Shown: one piece after another, positions 10,018-23,076 of the stretch
How positions within the stretch are numbered: the first letter of the stretch is position 1
Layout of the letters: each line of letters starts with the position of its first letter
Assembly: GCA_018402635.1 (NCBI GenBank)
Contig: JAGYIP010000005.1
Span: 1-64,000 of the forward strand
Length of the DNA stretch: 64,000 nt
Direction of reading: 5' to 3'
DNA from: Burkholderiaceae bacterium
GTDB lineage: Bacteria; Pseudomonadota; Gammaproteobacteria; Burkholderiales; Burkholderiaceae_A
Translations under genes and position numbers: made by a program
The notes under the pieces: model-generated
Told to the model about the DNA's origin: nothing
What the model saw: only the letters and a program-made list of their open reading frames with translations
Databases searched by the model: none

Positions 10018-13000
10018 GGGGGCACCTCAAGGTTTGTTCGCTAAACCTCGCTAACTCGGACAAACCGTGAACATGCCGGATCAGTGCACTCTAGCGAGCC
10101 GATGACCCTGCCTTCTCGATCTGAGCAGCAACCAAGCGGGCCGCAGTCACGCTGGTGACCACCCGTCGACTCTCCACGATGCTGTCCGACCTCACCATGC
10201 GGAGGGGGTCATGGCACGTCAGGCACTACTGAGCGATGAGGATCGGCGCGGGGCTGTCTCGGAGGTTCCCCGCCACGAGGCCGGCCTGATCCGGCACTAC
10301 ACGCTTTCGGCAGACGACATCGAGCTGTCGATCGGACAACACCGTGGCGCGATGAACCGCCTCGGCTTTGCCGTCCAGCTGTGCCTGCTCCGGCATCCGG
10401 GTTTCGGCCTGCGGGCGCGCGAGGACGTTCCTGAGGAATTGCTCGACTACATCGCCCAACAGCTCGGCGTCCGACCAGGATCGTTCCTCAATTATGGCCG
10501 CCGCCCCCAGACACGGTTCGATCATGGACAGCAGCTCGCCGCACTTCTTGGGCTGAGAGCGTTCACGCGCGACGATATCGGCCGCGCCATCGAGATCGCC
10601 GGCGCCGCGGCCTGGTCGACCGACAAGGGCCTGCCGATCGTGACTGCGGTCATGGACGCGCTTCGCGCCGACCGGATTATCCTGCCGAGCCCCGACACGA
10701 TAGAGCGCGCCGGCTTGGCGGGAGCGAGCCCGTGCCCGCAAACTGGCGGCAGCACTTCTGGCCAGCGCCCTGGACAAACGGCAGCGGAGCCGTATCGACG
10801 CGCTGCTGGTGAACGACCCGGCCCTGCGGTCGTCGCCGCTGGCGTGGCTGCGCGACATGCCGGGTCGCCGAGTGCTGCCAATCTCACAGATCTGCTCGAC
10901 CGGCTCGCCTATGTACGAGGTGTCGGCCTCGACCCATCGATCGCTGACCTGGTTCACGAACACCGGTTCCGGCAGTTCGTCCGGGAAGGCAGCGTGGCAC
11001 CGGCATTCCTGCTGTCGGACTACGCGCAGAACCGCCGACGCGCGACGCTGGCGGCGGTCACGCTCGACCTCGAGACCCGGCTCGCAGACGCCGCGATCGG
11101 CATGTTCGACAAGCTTGTCGGCTCGCTGTTCACGCGGGCACGACGCGGTCAGGAACGCCGCTACCAGGCAACGACGCGGGATGTCAGCCAGCTCATGCGG
11201 TTGTTCGGCCGAACCATCGACGCACTCACAGCAGCCCGCGACGGCGACGGCGATCCCGTGGCCCTCGTCGACGAGGACCGTCGGCTGGCACCGGTTGCTC
11301 GCCGCGCGGCCGCAGGTCGAGGCGCTGGCCGAGCTCGCCGGCGAGGACATGCTCGTGGCGGCCGCCGGGAAATACGCCACCCTGCGGCGGTTCGCGCCGG
11401 CCTTCCTCGATGCCTTCACGTTCAAGGCAGCCACAGGCGGCAAGACGCTGATCAAGGCGGTGAGACCTGCTCCGCGATCTCAACCGGCGCAGCCGCCGCC
11501 AGGTCCGGACGACGCCCCATGCCGTTCCGCGGCAGGCGGTGGAGGCAGCTGGTCGGGAGGGTGGAACGATCAACCGCCGCCTGTACGAGACCGCCGTTCT
11601 GGCCACGCTGCGCGACGGCCTGCGAGGGCTGGCGATGTCTGGGTCGATGGGACGCGGAATTATCGCCAGTTCGACGCCACATCTTCTGCCCAAGCACGCA
11701 AGCCGCGGCGGCGGCCGTCGACCTGCCGGTCGACACCGACGTCTCCCGGTACCTGCAGGGCCGGGCGGAGGAGCTCGATCTGCGGCTGACCCGGTTCGCC
11801 CGTCTGCTGCGCACCGGCAGGCTCGAGGGCGTCTCGCTGGTGCGCGGAAGCTCCGGATCACGCCGCTGACGGCGAAACACGCCACCGGAGGCGAGCGCGC
11901 TCGACCGCACGCTCGACGGGCTGCCGCCGCGCGTGCGGATCACCGAGCTGCTGCGCGACGTCGCACTACGCACCGGCTTCGTGTCGTGCTTCGGGACCTG
12001 CGCTCCGGCAAGGAGCACGACAACCTCAACGCCGTGCTCGCCGCGATTCTGGCAGATGCCACCAATCTCGGTCTCGAGCGGATGGCGAACGCCAGCCAGG
12101 GTGTGAGCTACGCGCAGCTGGCCTGGACGCACAACTGGTACCTCTCCGACGAGAACTACCGTGCTGCACTGGCCCGGATCATCGACGCCCATCACGGCCA
12201 GCGCTTCGCAAAGCACTGGGGAGACGGATCCACCTCGTCTTCCGGACGGTCAGTTCTTCAGGGCCGGGCGGGTGTGCGGCAGCGCCAGCGAGGTGAACGC
12301 CAAGATACGGTGCCGAGCCAGGGGTCCAAGATCTACACCCACCTGTCCGATCATTTCGCGTCATTCAACTCCCTGGATCATCTCGGCGACCGCCAGCGAA
12401 GCGCCCCACGTGCTGGACGGACTGCTCCTGCACGGGAGCGGGCTGCGGCCGCGCGAGCACTACACCGACACCGGCGGGGCCACCGATCACGTCTTCGCCC
12501 TTTTCACCTGCTCGGGTACCGCTTCGTGCCGCGACTGCGCGATCTCGCCGACAAGCGCCTGGGCACGATCAAGCCACCGGCGACCTACAGCGGGATCGAG
12601 CCGATCCTCGGCCGGCCGATCCGAACCGACACCATCGCCGAGAGCTGGGACGGCATCCTTCGGCTCGCCGCCTCGATCCGGACCGGCGTCGTCGCACCTT
12701 CGACCATGCTCCGGAAGCTCTCGGCCTACAAACGGCAGAACCGCCTCGACCTCGCGCTCGCCGAGGTCGGCCGCATCGAGCGGACGTTGTTCTCGATCGA
12801 CTGGCTGGAGAGCCGGACCCTGCGGCGTCGCTGCCAGGCCGGGCTGAACAAGGGCGAGGCGCGTCATGCCCTGGCGCAGGCCGTGTACGCGCACCGGCAG
12901 GGCCGGTTCGCCGACCGGACCTTGGAGAACCAGGAGCACCGTGCCTCGGGCCTGAACCTGGTGATCGCCGCGATCGCCTACTGGAACACGATGTACCTCG

Positions 13001-13254
13001 AGCGGGCAGTTGAGCATCTTGTGCGTCCGTGGCGACGTCGTCACCGACGCTCTGCTCGCGCACATCTCGCCGATGGGCTGGTCCCACATCGGGCTGACCG
13101 GCGACTATCTCTGGGAGCAGGCGGACCTGGTCGCCCCGGACAGCTACCGGGCGCTGAACGACCCCGGTGCACGGCTACGGTCCGTGGCGTGACCGGCGTT
13201 CATGGATTTGTCCGAGTTAGCGCGGTTTAGCGAGACAGTCCTTGAGGTGCCCCC
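10018..13254 (+). mobile_element. complete Tn3-family insertion element, transposase only
   Basis: Left end GGGGGCACCTCAAGG ... CGCTAACTCGGACAAA (10018-10064) and its inverted counterpart (13207-13254) form imperfect inverted repeats of about 47 bases. Both ends are flanked by the same 5 bases, AGGGA (10013-10017 and 13255-13259), the target duplication size of Tn3 transposons. Between them lies only tnpA: no resolvase, res site or passenger gene, as in IS1071-like members. The insertion is 39 bases beyond the end of the leftward DUF5648-type gene, so it probably disrupted no gene. Confidence 0.9.
10211..13192 (+). CDS. tnpA: Tn3-family transposase TnpA
   Basis: About 990 residues are expected after frame correction, the normal length for Tn3 transposases (DDE_Tnp_Tn3). 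The N-terminal domain begins MARQALLSDEDRRGAVSEVP with ELSIGQHRGAMNRLGFAVQL. The catalytic half includes NWYLSDENYRAALARI, the DGQFFRAG acidic residue, HYTDTGGATDHVFALF and NLVIAAIAYWNTMYLERAV. It cuts the 3' ends of the element for replicative transposition. At least six single-base frame changes are scattered through the gene (about 10720, 11285, 11465, 11640, 11990, 12240 and 12500), so as written it is not translatable. GGAGGGGG before the ATG supplies a ribosome site. Confidence 0.88.
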
Positions 13255-13297
13255 AGGGAGAGCGTGGAGCCCAGGGTCCGGGCTGATGGCGCGTCGA

Positions 13298-14783
13298 CTA
13301 CCCGGCGGCGTAGAAGGCGACGCCCCTCGTAGTTGCCATTGCGGCTGTGAGCCCAGGATCTCGGCGTACTCCGCCTCGCTGGCGGTGTAGAAATGGTTGC
13401 CGGTCCGGTCGTCGAGGAAACGATGCACCGCGGCCCGTCCGCTCGCCGCCTCGGCAAAGGGCGAAATAGGCGACCCCCTCCTCGCGGTAGTTCGCCATCG
13501 CCAGCACCTGCGCGCGTTCGGCTGTTGACGAGGTGTAGAAATGCCCGCCGGAGGTGAGTGTTGAGGAAACCGAGTAGACCTCGCTGGCACCGGTCTCGGC
13601 CGCCCCCGCCGAGGTGAAGCCGATGCCTTCCAGCTGATACGCCTCCTCGGAGGCTGCTCATCACAGCCACGGCTTCCGACGCGGACGCGGTTTAGAAATG
13701 CGCCTGACGCTCGTCTGAATAGTATCGATACTACCTGGACCTGCTCTGCCTCACCGGCCAGCGCCGCGCGACAGGCGCTCACGGTGTCGCCGTCGGCGAC
13801 GCGGGAGCATCTCGACGCCGCTCGGGCTGTCGATCCCGTCCGGAGCCGGCGACCACGATGGTTCCGCGCTGCCGCAGCGTCACGGTGGATTGACCCGGGT
13901 GCCGGCGAACACCGCCACATCCAAGCCTGCACCACCTTCAGGGTGTCGTTGCCGGCGTCCCATGGACGGTGTCGTTGCACCCCGGCCACGATCCGGTCGT
14001 CGCCGCCGGCCGCGTGGATGAAATCGTCGCGCACGCCGGCGGCGTCGCCGGCCAGGACGTCCGGAGGTCTGGCCGCCCCAGATCGGCATGCCGTCGACCT
14101 GGGCCGACAAGCGAGCCGCGGGAGGACCAGCCGATCTGGTGGTAGGTGTTGTCGGCGCTGTCGCGGAACACGAGGTAGTGGTAGCTGCCGTCCGAGCCCT
14201 GGGCCGGGTCGGTCTGGCCGGAGGCGTGCATGATGTACTCGTTGCCCCACTCGTCGGTGACGAAGTGGCGCGTGATGGCGACCGCGCCGGCGCTGCCGGC
14301 CGCGGCGCCGCCCTCGTTCGCCCAGAACTTCATGTCCTGGGCCTTGTAGTTGGCCGTCACCTTGACCACGCCGGCGGCGGGCGTGGTCACCAGGTTGCCG
14401 GCGTAGTAGGTGCTGGTGGCCGACAGCCCCGAGTAGTCGGCCGCGGTGTACGGCCACATCGCGCTGATGGCCTTCGACATCGCCGCCCAGCTGTAGCCGT
14501 CGGACGCCGTGACGTAGGTCGTGACGCCGTCGGGGGCGTCCGGCGAGGCGATGAAGTGGGACTGGTTGAACTGCAGGTTGCGGGTGGTGTTGGCGACGTA
14601 GGGCGACGGCGGCCTCGTAGCCCGCGGACCACACCGTGGCGGGAATCTCGCTGTCACCGGCCCGCCGGGTCGTTGGCGCTCTTGTAGGTCGCCAGCGGCG
14701 CCGATCGGGTCGGTCAGGAGCGTGCCGAGATCGATGATCTCGTGCGCTTCCTCAAGATTGGTCCACTCGATGCTCGTGCTCAT
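13298..14783 (-). CDS. probable secreted protein with RTX-like centre and C-terminal DUF5648 repeats
   Basis: It begins MSTSIEWTNLEEAHEIIDLG after a strong GAGGGGG ribosome site. The first half (AMSKAISAMWPYTAADYSGL; YHYLVFRDSADNTYHQIGW) matches no family I can name. A short GxDD-rich calcium-type stretch follows. The last 110 residues hold two copies of GxHFYTSSTAER.Q...YxxEGVAYFA and NHFYTASEAEYAEIL...EGVAFYAAG, the DUF5648 pattern seen in secreted bacterial proteins. No signal peptide is seen, so type I export is possible. Frame changes occur near 13445, 13660, 13950 and 14640. Confidence 0.65.
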
Positions 14784-15346
14784 GGCACCCCCTCAACGTA
14801 GCCGCGTACGCGCACGGCCGGCCAGCCGATGGGCCCACGTCCCGCTCGGCAGCCACCCCACTGACGCCTGGCGGTCCAGCGGACCCGGCGCGACGACGCT
14901 CTGCCACGCCGCGCGCGCATCATTCAAGGGCCAGCCCGACGGCCACGCAACGGCGCCGGCGCCGTTGCGTCCGACCTATACCGAGCCTGCCTCGACGCGG
15001 CGACCGGCTCAATCCACCAAATGGGGTAGACGTCGGTCGGCGGAGCCGGAAAGGTCCACCCGCGGTTCGGCAACGCAAGGGTCGGCGACACGGCAATCGG
15101 CGAGACGGCGACGCCGCGTCCCGGACGCCGTGAGGTATGTCCGTCCTCTGCGCCGGAACCCTGCCCACCGGCCTCGCGGGCTCGATCCGGCGGACCTATT
15201 CTTCGCGAGGGGCCGGAGGGGCCTCCCACGCCGTCCGACGGCCGCCGATGACGGTCTGGATCCGGAAGGCTTCGGGTGCGGGCATGGCGGGTTCGACGGG
15301 ATCGCAGGGATCGCTTCCGCCATCGGCGCGACGCTCGACCTCCAGG
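14784..15346. other. intergenic stretch, nothing recognised
   Basis: It contains the upstream region of the DUF5648-type gene and GC-rich sequence without recognisable coding content on either strand. Confidence 0.35.
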
Positions 15347-15623
15347 TCAGTGTTGCACCTGCAAATTCATCCAGAACTCCGCGGTGGTCCCGAAGAAGCG
15401 GGCAAGCCGCAGCGCGTGCTGGCGGACACCCCGCGGCGTCCGTTCACGATGCTGGTGATCCGGTTCTTCGGCACGTCGAGCGCCTTGGCGAGACCGTAAG
15501 CGGTCAGTCCCAGAGGCTCCGGGAACTCCTGGCGAAGGCGCACCCCGGATGCGTGGGTCGAACGCCTTTCCGACCCCTGGGACCGGCGAGGGTCGCCGAG
15601 CCGTTGCGCTGCAGGGTCACCAT
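15347..15623 (-). CDS. higA: HigA-family antitoxin (Xre fold)
   Basis: Reverse-strand frames give RQEFPEPLGLTAYGLAKALD, then VPKNRITSIVNGRRGVSA and FFGTTAEFWMNLQVQH, the standard HigA sequence from the conserved N-terminal HPG to the FWMNLQ tail. The ATG at 15623 is preceded by GAGGAGA. Two one-base frame changes are needed (about 15545 and 15420). HigA neutralises the HigB ribosome-dependent RNase and represses the operon. No HigB is readable upstream (15640-16030) or downstream, so it is solitary here. Confidence 0.75.
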
Positions 15624-16231
15624 CCGTCTCCTCAAGTCGGTTTAGCGTCGGGATGCTGGCTTGTGCCGCTTCAGAACCGTGCCTTCATGGCCAGCCCGCG
15701 GTCCGGCGAGAACCCGGCCGATGTGGGTCTGGCCTGCCGACGGACGGGATGTCCCGAAGCGCCTGGGGTCGCCGGAACCTCCTCAAGCGAGCCGACAGAC
15801 GCATGCCGCCCGTTCGGCCCGCCTGCAGCCAAGAAGAACAGCGCGGCCATCCCAGCGGGGCGGAGCAGGACAGACCCCAAACCACCCGGCCCCCCAAACC
15901 ACCCGGCCCCCGACGCCGACGACACGACCTCGCGCGTCCGGAGCGCTCAGGGCTCCCCTCCGCGCACGGCTGGACGCGCGGTCGCCCTTACGCCCAGCAA
16001 TGTCCCCGCTGACCCCATCGCCGGCTTCTAAGGCCTCTAGGGGAACGCGGTCAACGCCTCACCATCCAGGGTCTCAAACACGCCGCGACGCCGCCCGCTT
16101 CCCGCCTGTCGCACGACACCCAGCGCTCGCCAGCCGGGATCCAGCAGCGCGCTGGCGGCGAATCCGGATCCTCCACTGGCCTCGACACCGACCGACGACG
16201 TTCCTCGGACGGTTCTCACAGGTTGCCCCGC
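15624..16231. other. stretch between higA and fic, one weak fragment
   Basis: There is no recognisable higB. On the reverse strand 16037-16219 reads DPGWRALGVVRQAGSGRRRG and ends FETLDGEALTAFP, faintly like the winged-helix tail of larger Fic proteins. This is too short to call. Confidence 0.3.
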
Positions 16232-16834
16232 CTACCCTTTGATCGTCGGCCCGGGATGGCCGCGCGAAGGCAGGCTCCGCATCGGGTCATAGTCAGGGTT
16301 CTCACGACCGGCGCGGATCGACGCGTCGATCCAGCGCTCGCGGTCAGCCGCGTCAGCTCGATCGTGTGTCCCGCCTTCCGGCCAAGCTGCTGCAGGTAGA
16401 GCAGCTGAGTCCGACCGTTGCCATCCAGGAACGGGTGGACCCCGTTGAGATCGCCCATAATCGCCGCCGCCTCCAGCGCGAAGCGGTCTGGGGACAGAGC
16501 CTCGACAGTAGTCCTGCCGCACAATCCGGCAATGGATCGCCTGCATGACGCTCCCGATCCGGTCCGGTGGGCAGAACTGGCTGTCTCCCTTCGCCAGCGG
16601 GACGAGCCGGACGTCTCCAGCCCAAGGATAGACGTCCTGGAAGCAATGGCGGTGGATGGCCTGCAAATGGGCAAGATCGAAGTCGCCTCCGGGGCAACCC
16701 TCTTCGACGCGCTGGCGTACAAGCATGCGCTCGGCAAACGCCAACGCCTCGCCGTCGCGGATTTCCAGTCGGTTTCTGAGAACGACGGTTCCGGGATAGC
16801 GCTGGAACGGCTGGTCACGGTCGTCCCCGGTCAT
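16232..16834 (-). CDS. fic: Fic-domain protein (probable AMPylating toxin), variant motif
   Basis: The N-terminal part reads RYPGTVVLRNRLEIRDGEAL and FDLAHLQAIHRHCFQDVYPW, typical of bacterial Fic/Doc toxins. The core motif reads HPFLDGNGRTQLLYL. The catalytic His and the anion-hole GNGR are present, but the final Arg of HPFx(D/E)GNGRxxR, which holds the ATP gamma-phosphate, is Leu. Fic enzymes transfer AMP to target hydroxyls. Two frame changes lie near 16480 and 16340. The ATG overlaps the stop of the upstream small gene (ATGA), so they form an operon in which that small gene is the likely antitoxin. Confidence 0.8.
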   Translation of the reverse strand: MTGDDRDQPFQRYPGTVVLRNRLEIRDGEALAFAERMLVRQRVEEGCPGGDFDLAHLQAIHRHCFQDVYPWAGDVRLVPLAKGDSQFCPPDRIGSVMQAIHCRIVRQDYCRGSVPRPLRAGGGGDYGRSQRGPPVPGWQRSDSAALPAAAWPEGGTHDRADAADRERWIDASIRAGRENPDYDPMRSLPSRGHPGPTIKG

Positions 16835-17045
16835 TCGACACCGCTGGCGATCTCGGCGCGGAGCCGGGCTTCCCGGGTCAGGTACGCGCGGCGCTGAGCG
16901 TCGGTCCAGCCCTTGCGGTCGAACATCTCGAACAACGCGTTGTCGTCGGGCTCGAAGGGATTGTCCTCAAACTCGTGCAGCCATGATGGCGTCAGCGCCG
17001 TGCACGGCGGTGGAAACCTTCGGCGGTTGAAGTCGGCATCTGCAT
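16831..17045 (-). CDS. small gene coupled to fic, candidate antitoxin
   Basis: The readable part is FEDNPFEPDDNALFEMFD followed by GWTDAQRRAYLTREARLRAE and IASGVE, about 70 residues with one frame change near 16995. AGAGAG precedes the ATG at 17045. The stop overlaps the fic start by 4 bases. Position and size match Fic antitoxins (VbhA, YhfG or similar), but I do not see a clear (S/T)xxxE(G/N) inhibitory motif, so the role rests on context. Confidence 0.55.
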
Positions 17046-17369
17046 CTCTCTGCTATACGGGATACGCCTGAGGTTGCCGCTTCACCGGACCGGCAAACCC
17101 GCGAGCGTCGCGGCTTCAAGCAGCCTCCGGCATTGATATGGTCCGAGACCCGCGAAGGCAATCCTGCTCCCGCGCCGGATCGCCCGCTGGCGCTGCGCGC
17201 AAGCCTACGTGAACCCACAGTCCGCAGCGGGCCACGCCGGGATCGGGCCCGGAGTGTCCTGCAGAGACGGCCACCTCACCCGCGGACACCGCCGGACCGG
17301 CGCTCCCGCAGCACGCACCGCGTCAGCCAGTCGAGGATCACTCCTCGTCGTCCGTTCCGCCGCGCCCAA
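17046..17369. other. upstream region of the fic operon, nothing else recognised
   Basis: No gene is recognised on either strand between the small fic partner gene and the tandem repeat. Confidence 0.35.
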
Positions 17370-17498
17370 GCCGGAGCGCTGCCAGGCCGGAGCGCTGCCA
17401 GGCCGGAGCCGCTGCCAGGCCGGAGCGCTGCCAGGCCGGAGCGCTGCCAGGCCGGGGCGCTGCCAGGCCGGGGCGCTGCCAGGCCGGGGCGCTGGGAG
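17370..17498. repeat. 16-base GC-rich tandem repeat, eight copies
   Basis: The unit is GCCGGAGCGCTGCCAG. Copies 1, 2, 4 and 5 are exact, copy 3 has an extra C, copies 6 and 7 read GCCGGGGCGCTGCCAG, and copy 8 ends GGGAG. Because 16 is not a multiple of three, it is unlikely to encode a protein repeat. It lies between the fic operon and the CRISPR-Cas locus. Confidence 0.9.
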
Positions 17499-17633
17499 CG
17501 CCGCCAGGCCGGCTCCCGTCAGCGGTGCATGGGCTGGCGTCGGCCCGGCGGCGGCGCGTGGCGGCGTTGCCCATCAAGCAACTTGCCGACCGGCGCTTGC
17601 GGTGGACCGCCCCCGCAATTGCGGCTAAAGCCC

Positions 17634-18019
17634 TCACACCGCGACGTCAAGGAGGGTGCCGCGAGCCGCCCGCTCAGCCGACGCCGGATCGCCCGCTCGT
17701 CGATCGAGCGCCAGGGCCGCCGTCAGCGCCCCGATGCCGGGGGTGACGCTGGCGACGGGCGGGGGCTGACGGGGGCTGGCCGCAACGGGGCGGGCCGTTC
17801 CGCGGCGCGCGCGGCTTCCCGCGACGAGCGGTCGCGGGCAGCCCGCCGGAGATCGCGCGCTTCGACGATCTCCGCACTGGTCCTGACAGCGATGTCGACG
17901 AGGGCGATACCGCTGCGCAAACCCGCGCCGAGCGCACTGGATCCCGACGCCCCCAGCAACACGGTCAACGGCGTCGCCGACGGTGATGCCCCGTTCCCCG
18001 AGACGCTCTCCGCCGACAT
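17634..18019 (-). CDS. possible small hypothetical protein
   Basis: The reverse strand from an ATG at 18019 reads MSAESVSGNGASPSATPLTV, then ALGAGLRSGIALVDIAVRTS and an Arg/Ala-rich middle, and after a frame change ends in ALDRRAGDPASAERAARGT. It matches no family that I recognise and may be a GC-driven artefact. Confidence 0.25.
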
Positions 18020-18337
18020 GACCGTCCTCCGCCGTGGTCGCGATACGCCCTGAGCCGACGGCTACGGGTCCATGATGGTCCCTCAATAATCCGGCAGTCG
18101 CATCCCCCGACGAGGGGATCCGAGGCGAGCGAGCAACGCGGCGCGGTCGGTTCGAGCCGCACCCGCGCACCCGCGCCTGCGATGCGCGCTGGCGACCGCG
18201 ACAGGGTGGCCTTGTTTGCCCGCGAGGACCCCTGTTCACGCGGACGCGGGCGGGGTGCCTGAGTCCGGTAGGATCAGAAGCTCGATTGCGGCCGGTCCCG
18301 GTCACACCGCCAGCACCTCCGCGATCTCGGCTGGGTT

Positions 18338-18426
18338 GGTTCCATCCCGCGGGCGCGGGGAACACGAACGCGTCGATCTCGTTCTCGATGCGAGATCCGG
18401 CTGATCCCCGCCAGTGCGGGGAACAC
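18338..18426 (-). CRISPR. minimal type I-E CRISPR array: two repeats, one 33-base spacer
   Basis: Two 28-base copies sit at 18338-18365 and 18399-18426, exactly 61 bases apart, the type I-E period. In the cas-gene direction (reverse strand) the first repeat starts GTGTTCCCCGC and ends GCGGGGATCAGCC. The second keeps GTGTTCCCCGC but its 3' half is altered, as is common for the terminal repeat. The hairpin CCCCGC/GCGGGG is intact in the first copy. The spacer is 18366-18398. Downstream of cas6e, 18427-18506 would be the leader and contains TATACA just before the first repeat. No third repeat is found 61 bases to either side. Confidence 0.88.
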
Positions 18427-18506
18427 CATCTGTATAGCATCGATCTCTACGCGTTTTCCACAATGTCCAACGGGGCGGCGGAAGGCCGGGGATGACTATG
18501 GCGCGC

Positions 18507-19300
18507 TCAGGCGCGCCGCACGAGCATCAAGCCGCAGCCGAACGCCTGGCGCGCGCCCGAACCCGCCGGCGATCCGGGCGACCAGCAGCGCGGGATCGGT
18601 CACCCGGATGTGACCGGCCATATCCAAGACGCCGAATTGCGGACGACCCTTCCGGTGTCTGGCCTGGTCCGGCATCGGAACCACGGAATAGTCCGAGACG
18701 TCGACATCGGGAATCGTGCCAGCGGCGTCATCGGCGCGCTCCTCCACGGTGGAACCCGTTCCGTTTCCCCTGCCCTGCCACCCAGTCACGCGCCGCATCG
18801 GTCGCCATCTCGATGCCGGACCGCCGACCGCTGGCCGATCTCGCCGGCCGGCACGGCCGCCTGCCCGGCGATCGAAAACAGGCGGTCCATCACCACGTCC
18901 ACATGAACGGTGTGCGGCTTGCCGCTTTTCCTCAGCTTGCCGGTCTTGCGCGTGCTCGTCGCGTTGGCGCGCAGAACGAAGGCCAACCGGTCGCCGGGGC
19001 GCAGATCGGGCGCGAACTCCGCTGATATCGGGGGTCGAACAACCCGGCACCGTCGACGGCGGGGCGGCGGTGGGACAGCACGAGGAACCGCCCTTCCCCT
19101 CCGAGCGCCAAAGGAAATCACGATCGCGTTCCGGGCTGTCCGCGAACACCGCCCAGAGCAGCCGGTGATGGGCGTCCATGATCCGTCCCCTCTCCGGGTC
19201 GTGCAGTTTATCGCGGTAGCGGCCTTCGATCGGGTCGATCAGAACCGTATGGCATCCACCCAGGGTTTGCGGGCGATGGTCAGCCGCGACAGGTAGAGGT

Positions 19301-19304
<4 letters not shown>
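18507..19304 (-). CDS. cas6e: Cas6e/CasE crRNA-processing endoribonuclease (type I-E)
   Basis: It begins MNLYLSRLTIARKPWVDAIR. The DAHHRLLWAVF motif carries the catalytic His region of Cas6e (His20 in E. coli), followed by DRDFLWRSEGKG and the glycine-rich loop ending AFGCGLMLVRRA. Cas6e cleaves pre-crRNA at the base of the repeat hairpin and stays in Cascade. The ATG overlaps the cas5e stop (ATGA at 19301-19304). Frame changes lie near 19245, 19090, 18960, 18790 and 18545. The corrected length of roughly 260 residues is longer than in E. coli (199). Confidence 0.88.
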
Positions 19305-21591
<2,287 letters not shown>

Positions 21592-21595
<4 letters not shown>

Positions 21596-23076
21596 GCCGC
21601 CGCCTTGCTTGTCTCGGGAGGCAGGCCGAGCTTGGCGTAGGCCTCCCGGCCGGGGCGCCGCCAGCCGGCGAAGGACCCGCGCAGCGCCTCACGCGCGTCG
21701 ACAATTTCGGCCATCTGTCGCGGCTTCCTGCGCTCGATCCCGGGCAAGGCCGAGCGATCGAAGAGGCTCAAACCCACCGCCTCCATCTTGCGAACCCAGT
21801 CGGCGGCGACGCCGACGGGCGGGTCTCCCCGCAGCAACGCGTCCATGCAGGCTTCAAACCCGGCTTGTGTTTCGATGAAGTACGTTTCTCGGAGCGCCTC
21901 GAGCGCCACGCCTTCACCCGCGATCGGTTTGAGCGCGGTGCGCAGCGCCGCGCCGAAATCGCCCGCAGCCTCGACCATGGCCTGGAGAGTGACGGTCGTG
22001 TCACCGCCCATGGAACGAAGCGGTTGGCGCGATAAGACAAAGTCGCGCGGCTTCATGTTGTCCATCGCTCCAACTCCAGAGACGAGAACACTGGCGCCCA
22101 CCCGATCCTGGTGGGAAACCCGTCTCTCGAAGGTTTCGATCGCCGCCGCGCGCTCGGCGAGTTCGGCCTTTCCTTTGGCGCGGCGACGACCACGCCCAAC
22201 CAGCTGCAATAACCGAAGGCTCCGGCGCGCGGATGGGCCGGCAGGGCCTCCCCACCGGCCTTCTGCCGGTAGTAGGGCGTAAGAGGGTGCTTCCATCCAA
22301 CGTAGTTCGTCCCATAGGGGCGCTGGACCACCCCGTCACCCGATCGTCTTCCGTCACGAGCCGCAGGCGGCGCGGCATGCCGAAGAAGCACTCGGCCGGA
22401 TGACCCTGACTCGGGCGGGTTTCGGAGCCTTGGGCTTCCGACGTCCGGGTCGGCCTTGTCCAGGGTAACGCCTCCGGGCCCCCAGGCCGGCCATCCGGGA
22501 CGTTGGCCCAGACCAGATCCCACAGCGTCCCCGCACCGGGATCGACCAGCGTCACCATCGGGCCGCCGCCGCGCGTGGAGGTGCGGTTGCCCGCCCCGCC
22601 CGCTGGCGCGTGCGCCTGCAGCGTGTAGAGCGCCATCGCCGCCGTTGGCAGGTCGAGTTCGGGATAGCGATTCCGCCGCACCATCAGATCGGCGTTGTTC
22701 CGCGCCGTGTTGCCCCCGCCGAATCGACGAACAGCCTGTCGGGCGGGCCGACCTCGCCCTGCACCGGTTCGAGATCCTGCAGAAATCTCGGCCCATCGCC
22801 GGTGAGTTCGAAGGCCGGCGCCAGCCGGGCGAGCCGGTCGCGCAGGCGCATGGAATCCGGCGCCTTGCGATCCTGCCAATCACCCTCGTCGACGGGCGGA
22901 TCGCCCAGAAACACGAGACCGATTAGCAGTTCCAGGCAGGCAATGTTGAGATCGGCACGCGGCCAGGCCGGGAACACCACCGCGGGATCGGCCATCTCGT
23001 CGGGTCGGATCACGCTTGGGCCCTGGTCAGCCCGACGAACCGGAATCCAGCGATCGTTGATCAGGTTAAGCGCCAT
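21592..23076 (-). CDS. cas8e: Cas8e/Cse1 (CasA) large subunit of type I-E Cascade
   Basis: It begins MALNLINDRWIPVRRADQG, the standard Cse1 opening, with WPRADLNIACLELLIGLVFL and PAFELTGDGPRFLQDLEPV. The middle has FFGMPRRLRLV and GTNYVGWKHPLTPYYR, and the C-terminal four-helix part has LRETYFIETQAGFEACMDAL. Cas8e recognises the PAM and normally recruits Cas3. Upstream GGTGGGA is the ribosome site. Four frame changes are near 22710, 22470, 22320 and 22215. It is the first gene of the operon; no cas3 precedes it. Confidence 0.9.

Noticed and set aside
15640-16030. HigB toxin beside HigA
   Set aside because: No HPLKGDL...W.V.W or RelE-type motif in any frame; only low-complexity Pro/Ala sequence.
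15661-16242. 193-codon forward frame between higA and fic
   Set aside because: Proline/arginine-rich, no domain, and it runs antisense into the fic gene; typical GC artefact.
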